Shown: one piece after another, positions 35,815-47,430 of the stretch | Layout of the letters: each line of letters begins with the position of its first letter | How positions within the stretch are numbered: the stretch's first letter is position 1 | Source of the DNA: Branchiostoma floridae | Lineage: Eukaryota; Chordata; Leptocardii; Amphioxiformes; Branchiostomatidae | Direction: 5' to 3' | DNA: 64,000 nt | NCBI RefSeq assembly: GCF_000003815.2 | Contig: NC_049994.1 | Location: 3,087,464-3,151,463 of the forward strand | Notes under the pieces: model-generated | What the model saw: the letters and a program-made list of their open reading frames with translations, nothing else | Told to the model about the DNA's origin: nothing | Database searches by the model: none | Made by a program: the position numbers and the translations under genes

Positions 35815-35899
35815 CCTAATGCGTATTACGCCGTGTTGGTGCCAGGCGACCCGTAACTCTAATCCCTTGTCAATTTTGATTGATGAAAACTTCTTAAGG

Positions 35900-36700
35900 G
35901 TTGGAAAGAATCGACCCAAAACTCTACCAAGCTAAACAAGGTCCTTGATGTACAACATGTTCCATTTTGCACGGGCCAAAGCATCAAAGCCACGCCTCGC
36001 TTGCGAAGGACTCCGAAATGGCGATTTGTTAGTGTCAATCGGCTGTCTCGAAAGTGCTTCGTTTCAATTTCATGGCTCATGACGTTTGACGATGCATATT
36101 TGCCAGCTTAGGCAATAACAGATATAGATTAGTGCAAGTAGGCTTATAAATAAAACGTGTAAAGCGGGCATCTCTCTGAATACGCCAAAATTGCGCTAGG
36201 GTATTGCGTCAATTTTGCGAAATTGTGCCAATATTTTCCTTGCGGTCAAGATGAGCAAAAAAAAAAAAATGGCGGCACGCCGAATGTAAAAATTTTAGTT
36301 TAGCTTAATTGAAAATCACACAGTCCCCACAGTATAAAAAGTAAGTTAATGCTCAATGATCAGATTGCAGTAATAGTCTATTGTAAATTCTTGCCCGAGG
36401 GCTAGTTGAAGGTAACAGCAGAAATGGTATAGACAAATCATATAGCACTACTACTATAATCTCTACTCTAGATAGTCTACAAGCTAACTCTAAAATTCTA
36501 ACTTTTAACTCAAAACTAGGGTTTCCCATTTTCTGTATTGTGTAGTTTTCTTTTTGTTAGTGGGGGAATTTCAGTATATATATCAAACAGGGACATGCAA
36601 AACATGTTGGAAATGTGTTTTGCGCGTGTTACTCCATTTTGACAAGTATGGATATCTTTATCTTTATCTTTAAAACATCGTGATTACAGGCGACGAGTTG
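35900..36700. other. No gene recognised
   Basis: No recognised domain or repeat apart from an A-run near 36258. Confidence 0.4.
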
Positions 36701-36719
36701 CAACTTATTACACTGGACA

Positions 36720-36860
36720 AAATGGATACGGATGCGGGCATATACCGCGGTATTCGTTAGGTGCGGATGCGGAAGAATCCAAACAAATACGAACGAATCA
36801 CAGATTCTAATAGGATACGACAAAACACTGAACAGATACGATACTGTATCCGCTAGGATG
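36720..36860 (+). repeat. Left arm of a long inner inverted repeat
   Basis: GATGCGGAAGAATCCAAACA, AATACGAACGAATCACAGAT and TTCTAATAGGATACG occur in inverse order and orientation at 39070-39220 with few mismatches. It is the subterminal part of the CACTA-like element. Confidence 0.85.
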
Positions 36861-37074
36861 AAAAATACGAAGAGATACTATGTCGTATACAGTTGGATCC
36901 CTTACTGTTAACAAATACGAAAATGTCATTTGCTCGAATCCTTCAGTTTGGAAATCTGCAATGTTCAATCTGGTCTTGAGTTTCCTTTTGCGTCATAAAA
37001 ACATTTTACCCATCGGCGGGCCCACTCTTCGATAAAAGTACGTTCTGAAAATACACAAATACTAGAAGATCCCT

Positions 37075-37445
37075 ATTCCGTATTTCTATGGATCCGCTGG
37101 CCCATTTCACGGCAAAAAGGCATCAAGGATAATCTGCAGATCCTAACGAATCTCTTTTCTGTATTTTCTATGGTTCAGATGGCCCACTTCGCGACAGAAA
37201 TGTCCAGGGTCAATCTATGGATCCTAGCAAATCCTTTTCCCGTATTTTCTACGAATACGTTGCCCCACCTCACGGCAGATGGATCCTAGCAAATCCTTTT
37301 CCGTATTTTCTATGGATTCGTTGCCCACCTCACAGCAGACGGATCATAGGAAATACCCTTTCCGTATTTTCTATGGATTCGTTGCCTCACCTCACGGCAG
37401 ACGGATCCTAGGAAATACCATTTCGTATTTTCTATGGATTTGTTA
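37075..37445 (+). repeat. About 62-bp tandem repeat inside the element
   Basis: Units with CCGTATTTTCTATGGATTCG, TTGCCCACCTCACGGCAGA and GGATCCTAGCAAATCC, at about 37219, 37281, 37341 and 37404, with more degenerate units to the left. Confidence 0.85.
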
Positions 37446-39000
37446 CCCCCACCTCTCATTTTTCACAAAAAGTACAGGTTTCGCGAAAAGAAGTCCGATT
37501 TCCGATCAGACGTACACATTGTTTGTCGAAAAATAGTAATTTGCTCTCTTGAGCCAAAAAGAGCATTTTTCACAAAAAAATACAGGTTTCGCGAAACAAT
37601 GTCCGATTTCCTCGGAACCAACTTTATTGCATGCGGAAAAATTCCTCGACATCAGACATACACCTTGTTTGTCGAAAAATGGTAATTTGCTCCCCCGAGC
37701 CAAAAAGAGCATTTTTCACAAAAAATTCAGGTTTCGCGAAACAATGTCCGATTTCCTCGGAACCAACTTTATTGGATGCGGAATGGTTCCTCTACATCAG
37801 GCATATACCTTGTTTGTTGAAAAATGGTAATTTGCTCTCCTGAGCCAAAAAGAGCAGTTTCGTGAAACGATGTCCGATTTTGTCGGAACCCACTTCATTG
37901 CATGCGGAACAATTCCTCAACATCAGACATACACATTTTTTGTCGACAAATGGTAATTTGCTCTACTGAGCCAAAAAGAGCATTTTTCTCAAAAAATTCA
38001 GGTTTCGCGAAACAATGTCCGATTTCCTCGAAACCAACTTTATTGCATGCGGAACGGTTCCTCGACACCAGACATACACATTTTTTGTCGAAAAATGGTA
38101 ATTTGCTCTGCTGAGCCAAAAAGAGCATTTTTCACAAAAAGTACAGGTTTCGCGAAACTATGTATGATTTTCTCCGTACCAACTTTATTGCATGCGGAAC
38201 GATTCCTCGACACCAGACATACACATTTTTTGCCGAAAAATGGTAATTTGCTCTCCTGAGCCAAAAAGAGCATTTTTCACAAAAAATACAGGGTTCGCGA
38301 AACAATGTCCGATTTCCTCGAAACCAACTTTATTGCATGCGGAATGGTTCCTCGACATCAGACATACACATTTTTTGCCGAAAAATGGTAATTTGCTCCC
38401 CCGAGCCAAAAAGAGCATTTTTCGCAAAAAATACAGGGTTCGCGAAACAATGTCCGATTTCCTCGAAACCAACTTTATTGCATGCGGAATGGTTCCTCGA
38501 CATCAGACATACACATTTTTTGTCGAAAAATGGTAATTTGCTCTGCTGAGCCAAAAAGAGCATTTTTCACAAAAAATTCAGGTTTCGCGAAACAATGTCC
38601 GATTTCCTCGAAACCAACTTTATTGCATGCGGAATGGTTCCTCGACATCAGACATACACATTTTTTGTCGACAAATGGTAATTTCCTCTGCTGAGCCAAA
38701 AAGAGTATTTTTCACAAAAAATTCAGGTTTCACGAAACAATGTCCGATTTCCTCGAAACCAACTTTATTGCATGCGGAATGGTTCCTCGACATCAGACAT
38801 ACACATTGTTTGTCGACAAATGGTAATTTCCTCTGCTGAGCCAAAAAGAGCATTTTTCACAAAAAATTCAGGTTTCGCGAAACAATGTCCGATTTCCTCG
38901 AAACCAACTTTATTGCATGCGGAACGGTTCCTCGACATCAGACATACACCTTGTTTGTTGAAAACTATTAATTTGCTCTCCTGACCCAAAAAGAGCATTT
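37445..39000 (+). repeat. 145-bp satellite array, ten to eleven copies
   Basis: The unit repeats exactly every 145 bp from about 37902 to 38984. Landmarks: GAGCCAAAAAGAGCATTTTT, GGTTTCGCGAAAC, AATGTCCGATTTCCTCG, TTATTGCATGCGGAA, CATCAGACATACACATT. One left unit is shortened (near 37855). Each unit holds the 12-bp palindrome GTTTCGCGAAAC and a GCATGC. Overlapping 70-114-codon open frames on both strands are by-products of the periodicity. Confidence 0.95.
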
Positions 39001-39069
39001 CCATGTTCGTTGACAGCCAGGGATCCATGTATATACGACAGCGTATTCCTTGTGGGTTATAATTCCAGC

Positions 39070-39220
39070 AGATACAGTGTCGCATCTGTTCGGTACTTTG
39101 GCGTATCCTTTAGAATCTGGGATTCGTTCGTATTTGTTCGGAATCTTCCGCATCCACATTTGAGATATTTGACGGATACCTTGGTATCTGCCGGGATCCG
39201 TACCCATCCGTACGCTGTAG
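39070..39220 (-). repeat. Right arm of the inner inverted repeat
   Basis: Inverse of 36720-36860: CGTATCCTTTAGAATCTGGG, ATTCGTTCGTATTTGTTCGG, ATCTTCCGCATCC. Confidence 0.85.
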
Positions 39221-40304
39221 AAAGGCTATAAATGGCTAAATGAAATATAACAAAATACACAGGATTCGAGTGTTTAATTGTATTAAAGCTACAAGTGACA
39301 AGTAGAATCTTTAGAAAGGCGTCCTAACAGAAATTCTGCCTGCGCCTATCGAACGGTTTAATACACTTCTCCCGGCCATTCAGCGTCGATCTGGTAAAAT
39401 AATAGTAACTTGTTGCTTGTTTCATGTGTTTTGTCCGGGTCAAATGCGTGTCACAGCCACTGTGCTTTTTAAATGTAAATTTATTCGGTGTTAATTGGTA
39501 AACAAGCAATCAGCACCAACGGGGGGCAGGTCTCCGTTCGGGCCAGATGAGAGTCATGTGACAGGGAGTACCCAATGACAGGCAAGTCTGGGGATTTCAA
39601 ATGTACCGTTATGCGAGACGAAGCAAGCATTTTCCGGGCCTCTGTTGCGAGAGGAGAAGAAATGGAGAAAGTTTGGACCTGTTTTACCTCTGAAGTTCTG
39701 GTCGGGACTTTGCTTTCCAGCTGGGACCCCGCCGACCCAAAGAACGCCAAGCTATATGCGCTAGGATGCCTGGATTCTGTACAAAGTTGATGAGGCGGAT
39801 TATGTTGGAGATTTGTGCAAGGTCACGGAATAGTAAATTCACTTTGAGCCAAGATTGCAAGGTGAACAAACTTTGCGACCTATCCAACACAAGTCATATG
39901 GATCGGACTGCGCAAATCTCAGCGGATTATTCCTCCTTCCGTAGCCTGTTGGAACCGTGTGCTCTTTTTAATAACTACCCCTGGTCCCGGCCCCGGAGTG
40001 TCGCTGGACAATGGAGTCTGAGTTGGACCAATTGGTTGGACACAGCACAGAATCGTGAATCATTTTGAAATTGCACAGTCACTGCGATTGATCCCGATGC
40101 CATCGACGTTAACTACAAGTTTTGAATAAAAGGCCGCAAAATTATATACCTGGATATAAGAGTATATGGATATTTCCGATCCAACCAAATGCGAAACCTG
40201 TATTCCCACTTATTTGCTACGTATACTTTTCTTGGATCCCATTCAAGAAAATCCGAAATCTGAATTGTTCCGTAGGTATGTACTATCTAAACTTAGACAA
40301 AATA

Positions 40305-40545
40305 CGGGGGATACAGCTTTCGGATTTGGTTAGGATCCGGGAAAATCCGCATTTCGTATCTGCATAAACGTATCCAAAATACGGGCGGATACAGCTTTCG
40401 GATTTGGTTAGGATCCGGGAAAATCCGCATTTCGTATCTGCATAAACGTATCCAAAATACGGGCGGATACAGCTTTCGGATTTGGTTAGAATCCGAGAAA
40501 GTCCGAATTTCGTATCTACGTATACGTAGCAAATACGTTTGGGAT
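40305..40545 (+). repeat. 78-bp tandem repeat, three copies
   Basis: GATACAGCTTTCGGATTTGG recurs at about 40310, 40388 and 40466. Each unit has TTAGGATCCGGGAAAATCCG and CATTTCGTATCTGCATAAAC, and contains the inverted pair CGGATTT/AAATCCG. It lies in the right subterminal part of the CACTA-like element. Confidence 0.9.
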
Positions 40546-40815
40546 TTGGTTAGTATACGGAAAAATACCGACGTTTCGACGTGTTCTCCGCGGTAAGGAT
40601 ACGAAAAAATACCAATGGGATCCGCTACCGTATTTGCCAAAAATACGGATTTCGTATTTTTCCGTGTTTAATTAGTCCGGATTCGAGAAAATCCGAAATT
40701 TCGGATCCGTAACAGATTCCGCTCGCATCTGTCCGTAAACGATCGTATCCTTCAAGGATACGGAAAGATAACGGCCCGGATTTGACTGCATTTGAACCCA
40801 TTTTTTCCAGTGTTA

Positions 40816-42090
40816 GTGCCTAAGTCATCACCTTATTATCAATACCGTAGATACATGCCATCTTGACTTCATAAGATCTGGTTTCAGGCAGTCGATCACG
40901 CTCGTAACCAGTGTGACCTTAGCATTATGCAAATATGGAGGAGATCGATATAAGGCCTTGGATGCTTGTGTATATTTCAACCGTTGTGCCTCGGGTCAGC
41001 AAAATTTTGATATTTCATTGATATAATATTCACAATATCATCGCCGAGTTAATACTTATGGCAGCTCTTATTTATTATAAACGCAACATTCTACAAGGAT
41101 CGAAAGTTTAAACCCGACTGAGATTTCTAAAAGCGCCAGAAGTAACAGTTATCTTGACATTGGCCTGGGCGACTGGAACTTACCAATCGGAGAGTCGGAG
41201 ATTTAGTTGAGTTAGCATTACCAGCGAATCAGTTCAAACGTTCCCTCGACCTTCTGATTTAGGCGCGCGACCGGAACCAACCAATCGGAAAGCCGGAAAT
41301 CTAATTGATTTATCATTACCAACGGATCACTTCAGAAGGGTGACATACAATCCTTACGCGAAATTTCACAACCCCTCTCCGTTAATTAGCACGAATATGC
41401 ACCTTTTGCCTACGTACGGGCGCTTATTACCGGTTTTATGTACCGATTTTCTTGGAACAAATCCCACGCTCAATTCCTTTATCCGGAAGAAATCGATTTT
41501 AACGTTAATTTGTGGACGTGAGGAGACCTTTAGAGCGTCCTTGGGGCACAATTCCTTCTTAGATCTTTCAAAGTTGGAGATTTATTAGAAGGTTTTTTCC
41601 TTCCTATCGGTACTTTTAATTAAGACAAATGAGCTATCCAATACGTCAATACTAGATGAGATATATCCGGATGAAACGTGAACGATACTCGGAAGACTTT
41701 GAAAAATGAGCTGATTTCTGGGAAGATGGTATCAAAGACTAGATGTATGTACTAATTTAGAGTATTACTGATAGTGTAAATGTCGTTAAGGTGATAGATT
41801 ATATGCTTTATATTATGGATTAGTGTTCACACGTGTAAGGATGTTATTTGTAATGAAGCTGATATGTTATAGCCTAACCGCAGGCCAGGGAAAGGCAATT
41901 TTTTTTCCACATTTTATTCACAAGTTATAAATTACAGAACATTCAAAGATAATCGCTAAAAACTAAACACAAACATTGTAGAGTATTTACACGAGCATTC
42001 CCTTACCATATTTTACACACAACTCTGCCTTTACTCCATCATCTAGACATTTGCAGTGCTATATAATATAACACATTTACATATTGTTGC
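40816..42090. other. No gene recognised
   Basis: Two related segments around 41155-41215 and 41245-41320 share GGGCGACTGGAAC/GCGCGACCGGAAC, CCAATCGGA and CATTACCA. No coding region supported. Confidence 0.4.
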
Positions 42091-42262
42091 AGGGGCCATT
42101 CCCACTGGCTTTTTTTGGCTAGGGTTTGCTCCCTAGGACTTTTTTTACATGGGTGTTTTATCCCCCCTGGATTTTTTGTGCTAGGGTTTCTTCCCTAGGA
42201 CTTCTGTGCAGGGGTGTCATCCCTGGGTTTCTGTGCAGGGTTTTCCTTCCCTGGTCAATTTT
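42090..42262 (+). repeat. Degenerate CTAGGG/CCCTAG short repeat
   Basis: Successive blocks of about 20-25 bp with GCTAGGGTTT, CCCTAGGACTT, GCAGGGGTGT and CCCTGGGTTTC. It alternates purine- and pyrimidine-biased half-units, so neighbouring units can pair. Confidence 0.55.
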
Positions 42263-43054
42263 CCACACATCACAAATTTACAGAAATATTACTCAAACAT
42301 TCCCATTTGCAACAAAAAAGACAAATAAAAAAATACAAGACAAAAAATCAGGGAAAGGCAATGCTGTGTTTCTAGTTTACGGTCCTGAAAAAAAGGAGAG
42401 TTCGTAACGCTAGTTCACCTTCCCGTGGGGTAACCTATATCCGTTTTTTTTTTCATAAACAAGGTATTTAGGGATATCAAGACGATGGAATTTGTAATGA
42501 GTTGAAAATTTGAAACATAACCACTGTCCATTGACTCGAAAGACGTTTTTTTTTCCCAAACGTTTAGGGGAAACTTTTCTGTGTCGCAAATCAATGATTT
42601 TCACTTAAGGTTCTGTCTTATCTATCGGTCAAGTTCACCCACTAAAACGGATTAGCAACGGGACATCCGTACGTAGTAAGTATCAATGGTACGTACTCTC
42701 CACGTTCATGACTCATTGCTTTGTGCTGACACTCTAAAGGGGCTCAGAAGTTGCTTTTGGACATTAAAAGGGATTATGACCCACTATACCACGCCAAATT
42801 TACCGTAATCCTCTTAACATCCGAATGAAATCTCATCTGTGTTGGTGGAATCCATAGTTGTAAAGTTTAAACTTTGTTCGAACAAAAAATAAAGGAACTC
42901 GCCGTAACTTTTCGGTCAAACTCGTCGACCTAATCAGATGTACGATTCGCTTCACTAATGTTCCGGAAGTCGGACCGAAGATGACGTCAGCAGCGAATCA
43001 TAAATGGCTGGAAAACCGAACCTGCCATTGCCACTGCCACGGTTCAGAGAGGGT

Positions 43055-43366
43055 TAATGGGCCCTTGTGTATAGTTTGACCGGAAATTTATGGCGAGTTC
43101 CTTTCTTCTGTGTTGGAACAAAGCTTACACTTTACAACTGCTATAAATGTATTAAAGTTCGCGGTGATTTAATTTCGCAGTACGTAGCGAGAAAATGTCT
43201 TTTCGCGGTTTTTTTTTTTTTTTTAATTCGCGTCATCACCATGCATTGTAGTTTCTTACTGCTATGAAAAATGTTCGCGGTGCTTTAAGTTCATGGTGAA
43301 TCGGCCACCGCGAAAACCGCGAACATTAAACCACCGCGAATGTTTCGAAATTCTGCATTTACAGTA
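43055..43366. mobile_element. CGCGG-rich MITE (TA...CTGTAAATGCAGAA family)
   Basis: The right end reads TTCTGCATTTACAG followed by TA. The body has repeated TTCGCGGT/ACCGCGAA words and AACATTAAACCACCGCGAA. The left end is not well defined; similarity to the copy at 47009 begins near 43150. TA-flanked CTGTAAAT termini suggest a Tc1/mariner-type MITE. Confidence 0.6.
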
Positions 43367-44232
43367 TTCTCTTAACAATTGTGATAAATCCAGCCAGTAA
43401 ATAATATCCGAACAACAGCCAGTTCAATGAAAATCAATCGATTGCAGCATTTTTATTGGGCTTTACGCACGCGTTTTGGGAGGCGACTTGGGCACTAGAG
43501 TGTTTTGTTTACGCACGGGGCCTCAACGTGACTTAAGCCTGTAACGCCTGGTGTGCTTTCGTAGACAGAATAGCTCGCTAGAATTGTCTATAGGCATCGG
43601 CAAAATATTGAACAAGATATTCAAATACATTCAATCTCTGAAACTTTATAAAAACGGGGACTTACTTCCGGACGTTTCGAGTGACATCTACCACTCTTCT
43701 TCAGCTAGAAGAAACTGGCAAAAACAATTTATTAGAAAAAAAAGTACAGCTAACTGATGGAACATATCAATTTATTAACTCATACGGATCGTCTGAAAAT
43801 GACACGCAAGGAAAAATCATAGTTCCGTATGGTATAACATTTGAGTGACATTTGTATACGAATTATGATCATAATGTCTTGATTCACTTGTTTAACATAC
43901 ACTATTACTTTAATCATTGTTACATCGTTTACGTTCTCCACTTCCAAAACAAATTAAGGCATCTTGGATTTTTGGCAATCTTTTGCATAAGATTCTAGGC
44001 AGAGAGCGACATTCCTGAAATCTACTTGAAGTAGCCAGGCAGTGAAAAATTACGTATAGTCATCATTATCTTCTATATGCTGACGGCTATGTTTTAATAA
44101 CGAAGTACTCTTAAGCCCCCTTAAGATCAAATAGACGTCATTTCCTTGCTAATCGTGTTTGATAAAAATCCTTCCCATCGGCATTTCCTGAAATTCAAAT
44201 CTAATGGAGAACCGATAAGAATCTTGCGGATA

Positions 44233-44338
44233 CTGTAAAATTGGGAATATTTGCAGTTATTTTATGTTTGTGGTTTGCGTGATGACCGAAAGCTTCCACG
44301 CGAAATTAAAACCACAGCGAAAATTTTCCCTTTTACAG
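44233..44338. mobile_element. Short TA-flanked MITE, CTGTAAAA termini
   Basis: CTGTAAAATTGGGAA at the left and TTTTCCCTTTTACAG at the right, flanked by TA at 44231-44232 and 44339-44340. 106 bp. Confidence 0.75.
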
Positions 44339-44344
44339 TAAAAC

Positions 44345-45670
44345 CCTGTAAGGATGTTTCAACCGATAACTCAAACACACCACTAACATTCCATTTCCCT
44401 CTACCTCGGACTCGGAAACCATATAGAGAACATTATCCATATTTACAGTACCCGTACTTAAAATTGATACCCCATTCTACCATAGAATCCCAGCCAATGG
44501 CATTCTAGAAAACTAAATTCGATCATCTCTCATTACGAACTGGTAATATGTATGTAGTCGGCTTATGAAAAATGTACGAATGCTTCTAACTACGCGACTT
44601 ACATCCAGAAATCTTCTTATAGATGTCTTTCATTCGTATGACAAGATTCAGATATAGGATAGGTCGCTACGTTTATCATGCATCCTAGATAGAAGTACTT
44701 CGTCTTATCTTGTAGGTTTAGCAGTTTTTCAACAAGTCGTGTTCTGAATCTAAAATGGCTCGTATTTGATGGGCGCTACAATGATAGTTATACTAGTTGA
44801 ACTATAAATTCCAACACAAAAAATGGACTCACACAAACGAAAAAAAATTCGACTGAACAGCGCCCGTCTTTGTCAAGGAATGGACAATCCACTGCTGCCG
44901 TGATGTTACTTTATGCAGATAAAACACGTGACTCAGTGAGCAGTGGATCATAGGTTGCAGGGAGTCAACAATGACTTTTACCAACACAGACTAACTTTCA
45001 AGTTAGTGACAGGAGTTATGAGGTATCCGTAGCTATCGTGAGTGTATGTCGTTTCTGAATACCTCGTCTTTTCGTCAAATCGTGAAACTATAGAACCAAA
45101 ATTGCTCGACGAGAATATATCACTTGTCACAACCAGTTAAATTGTATTACACGACGCTGATAAACAGGAGATAATGATTCAGTTTAGTTGAGTTCATCCT
45201 CTGTGACACCAAGATTTCCAAACCTTCCTGTCCAGCATGACAGCTCATCGAAGCTCGTCCACCCGAAGTCCTTTGTTCTCCATAATGACTTCCCTTAGAT
45301 AATGGTACCATAAAGTATTGGGATCTTAAAACGTACATACGAATGTTACAGGTTACAATTATGTTGATTGGCTTCACGTTGTGCGTCAAAGTAACACCGC
45401 TCAAGTGCCCCCTCTAGCGGAAAAATACTGAACCGCACCATCCTGTTCTCATTTCTCATTGGGGTACTACTTACTATGTACAGTAACTCCCCAATGAGCT
45501 CTTGCTCACACATATTTAAGGGATATTGACTAGGAAGAGACTACTTTTGACCGGTTTGAAGGATTTCAGATTTTCCAAAGTACACGTGGAAAATGCAGAA
45601 CGTACCGGAATACTGCAAACTAGCAGTAAATGATAAATCCTCAACCTGAAGTAAAATATAGCTACATATT
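44345..45670. other. No gene recognised; dispersed segments
   Basis: Segment 44875-44970 resembles 50085-50170 (GATGTTAC...ATGCAGATAAAACACGTGACTCA). Segment 45165-45310 resembles 55205-55320 (GTGACACCAAGATTTCC, TCCTGTCCAGCATGACAG). These are unnamed dispersed repeats. Confidence 0.45.
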
Positions 45671-45678
45671 ACTGTTAA

Positions 45679-46150
45679 AGCCCCCTTCACACGAGAGCAC
45701 GAATGAGCCGGAATGCCGTCCGAATGAATTTTTTTTCTATTCGTGGCAATTCCTCGCAATTCGTACTGTATTCTAAACATTCTTACTGCATTCGAGATAT
45801 TCGTCCTGTACTTTTGGCTGGCTCGAAAGTTTTTGACATGTTAAAAACTGTCGAGGTGCATTCGAAGTGGTGAAATATCAAATGGCATTCGTAGTGGATT
45901 TTTAGTGTATTCTAACTATTCTGACTGCAGTCTGACCGCATTCTACGGCATTCTAGCATTATTCGAAACATTCTTATTTCATTCGATGGAGAACCGAAAC
46001 GGCAAGCCACCTCGAATCCTGCCAGAATGTGGCCGAAAGAATATTTCGAATGCCGTAAGAATGTCTAGAATGCACTACGAATTCACAGGAATAGACAAGA
46101 ATTTTCATTCTGACGGCATTCCGGCTCATTCCATCTCGTGTGAAGGGGAT
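45679..46150. mobile_element. TTAA-flanked MITE with CCCCTTCACACGAGA termini
   Basis: Left terminus CCCCCTTCACACGAGAGCAC, then GAATGAGCCGGAATGCCGTC; the right end is its inverse (GACGGCATTCCGGCTCATTC, then CTCGTGTGAAGGGG). TTAA flanks at 45675-45678 and 46151-46154. 472 bp, interior crowded with GAATG/CATTC words on both strands. A related inverse terminus (CGTGTGAAGGCCCT) just outside at 46242 hints at a nested or longer element. Confidence 0.8.
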
Positions 46151-46269
46151 TTAAGGCCCATTTGGAATTCCCACCCGAATGTGACATGAAGTTTGCAAAT
46201 ACTTCATTCCGGCTGGTTCGGCTTGATTCCTGCTAATTCGATTTCCGTGTGAAGGCCCTATAACCAAGA

Positions 46270-47000
46270 TGGCTTGTCTTTACGTTTACCCGTTGCATAT
46301 TACAGTTTCGAATTCTGGTACAGCAAGAACATCACAAAAACACAGTAGATATATTTATGAATAGAATTCAGTGTATTTCATATCATCAATGTCACATATT
46401 GCAACAGTAAATCTTATACAAACCAACATGTGTAACTAAGATGTTTTTGACTGACAACATCTCACACTTTTCATAACCAAAATAACAGTAGTCAGATCTA
46501 AATTGACAAAAGCTGGTTGCTAATGAATAGTTAAAAGTCACATTTCATATTGAAACATTATGCAGCATGTTGTAACTCTTCTGACAATAATCACAAGGGG
46601 AAAGCATATCTCATTGTACAGAACATAGAAATGGAGTTGTGCATCAAGAATACACTACACAAGTACCCCCTCTAGTGGACATATATTGAACAGCACGTAC
46701 TGCAGATAATGACATATTCTATTGGTGCTATGGTAAATGACTATTTGGGAAACGAATAATCACCTGATGGGTGGGGGAGTCATATGAAACTTATTTGTCT
46801 ACTTTGATACAGAAAAAATACACTTCTATCGACAGTCACTGTTTTGTCCCTTAGATATATCTGTTTGTAACATTGGTTGCCCAGCTGATTTGCATAAAAT
46901 GATACAAATATAACATCATAAACAGTACCATTACTGCATGCATATAGTGACTTACAATGTTTCAAAAGTGTGACTTATATATACATATCTCATTGACAAT
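46270..47000. other. Probable downstream flank of the PIERCE1-like gene
   Basis: No gene. AT-rich unique-looking sequence between a MITE and two TA-flanked MITEs. A 48-bp segment at 46661-46707 resembles 45398-45447. Confidence 0.4.
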
Positions 47001-47008
47001 CTGACATA

Positions 47009-47209
47009 CTGTAAATGCAGAAACTTTTGCTGTGGTTTAATGTTTGCGGTTTTGCGGTGGCCGCTACACCACGGACTTAAAACCACCGCGAACATTTTTC
47101 CATGGCAATAAGAAACTACAGCGTATGGTGCTACCGTGAACTTAAAACCGCCGCAAAAAGTCCTTCTTTCCACTACCGCAAAATTAAGTCCCCGCAAACT
47201 TCATTTACA
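47009..47209. mobile_element. CGCGG-rich TA-flanked MITE
   Basis: Starts CTGTAAATGCAGAAACTTTT after TA at 47007-47008 and ends near CATTTACAA. The body has GTTTGCGGTTTTGCGGTGG and AACCACCGCGAACATTTTTC, matching 43150-43366 in inverse orientation. Confidence 0.7.
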
Positions 47210-47212
47210 ATA

Positions 47213-47333
47213 CTGTAAAACGGGAAATGTTTCAGTTAGAATCTATGCTCACGTTTTTCAGGATGACCTCTTCATCACAAACTTAAAACCAACGTGAACA
47301 TTCTCCCCTTTGCATTAAAATCCATTTTTACAG
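47213..47333. mobile_element. Short TA-flanked MITE next to the previous one
   Basis: CTGTAAAACGGGAAATG at the left and CCATTTTTACAG at the right, with TA on both sides (47211-47212, 47334-47335). It lies about 100 bp beyond the PIERCE1-like stop codon, probably in its 3' UTR or just past it. Confidence 0.65.
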
Positions 47334-47430
47334 TATTGTGCAAGTAATGTCATAACTTGGAAGAACAGGTGGTTGTTACATGATATAATAATTATAAACA
47401 TCTCCAACAACAACGACAAACATATCGTCA

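Larger units (their letters stand above)
36711..40812. mobile_element. CACTA-like non-autonomous element packed with tandem repeats
   Basis: Left terminus CACTGGACAAAATGG at 36711; right terminus CCATTTTTTCCAGTG ending at 40812, its inverse with one mismatch. TTA flanks both (36708-36710, 40813-40815). CACTG-type termini with a 3-bp duplication fit the CACTA/EnSpm superfamily; TTA alone would also fit PIF/Harbinger. Both ends are full of GGATACG/CGTATCC/GGATCCG words in both orientations, like CACTA subterminal repeats. An inner inverted pair (about 36720-36860 against 39070-39220) is highly similar. No transposase is recognised. About 0.9 kb (39235-40130) is non-repetitive and of unknown origin. 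Confidence 0.75.

Noticed and set aside
37502-38984. Many overlapping 70-114-codon open frames on both strands
   Set aside because: They recur every 145 bp because the satellite unit lacks stops in some frames. There is no codon or domain evidence for genes.
45398-46707. CTCF-like sites at 45404 and 46666 (CCGCTAGAGGGGGCAC and relative)
   Set aside because: The spacing between the AG and GGC blocks is two bases longer than the CTCF core, and both lie in a 48-bp dispersed segment. Not convincing without binding data.
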